A stretch of 7,543 nucleotides of DNA from Clostridiaceae bacterium. Its GTDB lineage: Bacteria > Bacillota > Clostridia > UMGS1883 > JAAYMJ01. The DNA lies in NCBI GenBank assembly GCA_012521455.1, contig JAAYMJ010000088.1:1-7543 (forward strand), in the 5' to 3' direction. A program made the position numbers and the translations under genes. Below the pieces are notes generated by a model that saw nothing but the letters and a program-made list of their open reading frames with translations, had not been told where the DNA came from and ran no database searches. Shown piece after piece: positions 6,300-7,543 of the stretch (its first letter is position 1; each line of letters starts with the position of its first letter).

Positions 6300-6360
6300 A
6301 AGGATTTTTGGGAATTTTATAGAAATATAAATTAGATAAAGTCATTTTGGGAGGAAGGAT

Positions 6361-7362
6361 ATGAGTATTAGGGAGTATTTGGAGGATATTGAGGAAAAAA
6401 CCCTGTCTCCTTTTGCGGTGAAATCCAAAAACACAAAAGGAAGGCTTCACCCCATCCCAAAATGCGACATCAGGACAGAATTCCAGCGGGACCGGGACAG
6501 AATTATCCACTCAAAGGCTTTCCGCCGGTTAAAGCACAAAACCCAGGTGTTTATAACCCCTGAAGGGGACCATTACAGGACAAGGCTTACCCATACCCTT
6601 GAAGTGTCCCAGATTGCAAGGACAATCGCAAGGGCGTTAAGGCTCAATGAGGATTTGGTGGAGGCTATGGCATTGGGCCATGATTTGGGGCACACACCCT
6701 TCGGGCACGCGGGGGAAGTGGTATTAAACAAGTTATGCCGCCACGGTTTTTGCCACAACGAGCAAAGCTTAAGGGTTGTGGATGTGCTGGAAGGAAAAGG
6801 CGGCTTAAATCTAACCTGGGAAGTGCGGGACGGCATATTAAACCACAACGGCGAAAATGAGGCGGCCACGCTGGAGGGGAAAATCATAAAACTTGCCGAC
6901 AGGATTGCTTACATAAACCACGACATTGACGACGCAATAAGGGCGGAAATCATAAAGGCAGAGGACCTTCCCAAAGGGCCTATTGAAATTTTGGGAAAAA
7001 CCCACGGAGAGCGGATTGACACCATGATAAAGGACGTGATATACACAAGCCAGGATAAGCCGTACGTTAAAATGAGCGATAGCGTAAGACAGGCCACCGA
7101 CGAGCTTAGGGAGTTTATGTTTTCAAATGTTTACATTGACTCAAACGCCAAAACCGAGGAAAAAAAGGCCAAGGACATGATTGAAAAGCTTTTTGTTTAT
7201 TTTATTAACAATATTGACAAATTGCCCGGAGAAACGAAAAAAAGGCTGGAATTTGACGACGCCGACAGGGTTGTCGCGGACTATATCGCGGGCATGACGG
7301 ACAATTACGCCGTTTATGTTTTCAATGAAATTTTTGTGCCAAAATCCTGGCAAAAGCGCTGA
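6361..7362 (+). CDS. dgt: Deoxyguanosinetriphosphate triphosphohydrolase-like protein (HD superfamily)
   Basis: An HD-domain phosphohydrolase of the dGTPase-like family, which splits dNTPs into the deoxynucleoside and triphosphate and so trims nucleotide pools. Metal-site motifs are intact: His78 in TRLTHTLEVSQIARTIA, His107-Asp108 in ALGHDLGHTPFGHAGE (104-119, with His111 and His116), and Asp180 in KLADRIAYINHDIDDA. FCHNEQSLRVV (130-140) is also family-typical. At 333 residues it matches the shorter Gram-positive/Type 2-like proteins rather than E. coli Dgt (about 500), so the natural substrate may differ from dGTP. The ATG is set by GGGAGG (6349-6354) 6 nt upstream. The 61-bp gap from the radical SAM gene shows no clear promoter or terminator, so the two may share a transcript. 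In many Firmicutes this gene precedes dnaG and rpoD; that context lies beyond the window. Confidence 0.88.
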   Translation: MSIREYLEDIEEKTLSPFAVKSKNTKGRLHPIPKCDIRTEFQRDRDRIIHSKAFRRLKHKTQVFITPEGDHYRTRLTHTLEVSQIARTIARALRLNEDLVEAMALGHDLGHTPFGHAGEVVLNKLCRHGFCHNEQSLRVVDVLEGKGGLNLTWEVRDGILNHNGENEAATLEGKIIKLADRIAYINHDIDDAIRAEIIKAEDLPKGPIEILGKTHGERIDTMIKDVIYTSQDKPYVKMSDSVRQATDELREFMFSNVYIDSNAKTEEKKAKDMIEKLFVYFINNIDKLPGETKKRLEFDDADRVVADYIAGMTDNYAVYVFNEIFVPKSWQKR

Positions 7363-7532
7363 AATAAGCCCTTTTGAATAAAAAGGCCAAAAGTGGATAA
7401 AATTATGTAGGTAATTTATGCATATTATTTTTTTCGCTTTTTTAGGCTAAAAAAATTGATTGTACAAAATATAAAAAAACAAGAAGGGATTTTGTAAATT
7501 ACGTCGAATAATATATTTGTTTGAAAGAAAAT
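7363..7532. other. AT-rich intergenic region, no gene seen
   Basis: I find no coding frame of note. A small inverted repeat, CCTTTT (7370-7375) and AAAAGG (7381-7386) around GAATA, follows the dGTPase stop but lacks a T-tract, so it is not a convincing terminator. AAATTA/TAATTT around TGTAGG (about 7401-7418) and TTTTTTA/TAAAAAA around GGC (about 7437-7453) are all-AT repeats. No promoter with both boxes at good spacing stands out. Confidence 0.5.
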
Positions 7533-7539
7533 GAGGGAG
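7533..7539 (+). promoter_or_regulatory. Ribosome binding site of a gene starting just past the right edge
   Basis: GAGGGAG at 7533-7539 is followed by only TAAA before the window ends, so a start codon within the next several bases is expected. The ATG at 7531 is not that start: it meets TAA after three codons. By common Firmicute gene order the next gene could be dnaG, which is inference only. Confidence 0.6.
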
Positions 7540-7543
7540 TAAA

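Noticed and set aside
6300..6360. TATAAA at 6326-6331 as a promoter for the dGTPase gene
   Set aside because: No -35 box lies at 16-18 nt; TTGGGA (6308-6313) is only 12 nt away. The region is AT-rich and the match is not convincing.
6121..6510. Minus-strand open frame of 129 codons over the radical SAM-dGTPase junction
   Set aside because: It is antisense to the ends of two well-supported genes and to their intergenic RBS, with low-complexity, non-family sequence.
7370..7386. Inverted repeat after the dGTPase gene as an intrinsic terminator
   Set aside because: The stem is 6 bp with a C-C mismatch beyond it, and it is followed by CCAAAAGTGG rather than a T-tract.
7531..7543. ATG at 7531 as a gene start
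   Set aside because: It reads three codons and then TAA; the segment instead supplies a GAGGGAG ribosome binding site for a gene beyond the edge.

Overview
The window reads as a chromosomal segment of a low-to-moderate-GC Gram-positive anaerobe, most likely class Clostridia. The basis is strong AGGAGG-type ribosome binding sites, AT-rich intergenic DNA, a cdaA-cdaR (ybbR) pair, an FtsE of the Firmicute type, and a DUF3343 + TIGR01977-type cysteine desulfurase pair typical of anaerobic Firmicutes. It is mostly core and housekeeping DNA. I see no mobile element, CRISPR array, tRNA or rRNA.

Layout. Positions 1-1790 are on the minus strand: a PucR/CdaR-type transcriptional regulator (1790 to 705), then ftsE (691 to beyond the left edge), close enough to be one transcript. 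Positions 1791-2037 are a divergent AT-rich control region with a candidate promoter on each strand and a 16-bp imperfect tandem direct repeat at 21-bp period between them. Everything to the right is on the plus strand. First come a DUF3343 protein and a cysteine desulfurase overlapping by ATGA (2038-3419). A 147-bp gap holding a good sigma-A-type promoter follows, then the diadenylate cyclase gene cdaA and its YbbR-domain partner cdaR, overlapping by 13 bp (3567-5344). A clear intrinsic terminator (5347-5371) ends this unit. After it come a TIGR01212-type radical SAM protein (5385-6299) and a dGTPase-like HD phosphohydrolase (6361-7362). The final 181 bp are AT-rich and non-coding, ending in a Shine-Dalgarno sequence for a gene starting just past the right edge.

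Functional links. FtsE is the ATPase of the FtsEX complex that controls cell-wall hydrolysis during growth and division. CdaA/CdaR make and tune c-di-AMP, which governs osmolyte and potassium balance and so bears on turgor and wall integrity. The DUF3343/desulfurase pair looks like a sulfur or selenium mobilisation unit. The radical SAM protein belongs to a family that includes a tRNA wobble-uridine modification enzyme. The dGTPase-like protein acts on nucleotide pools.

The points most worth a second look are the divergent control region with its tandem repeat, the co-transcription of a PucR-type regulator with ftsE, the stand-alone DUF3343-desulfurase unit, and a terminator placed almost directly against the ribosome binding site of the radical SAM gene.
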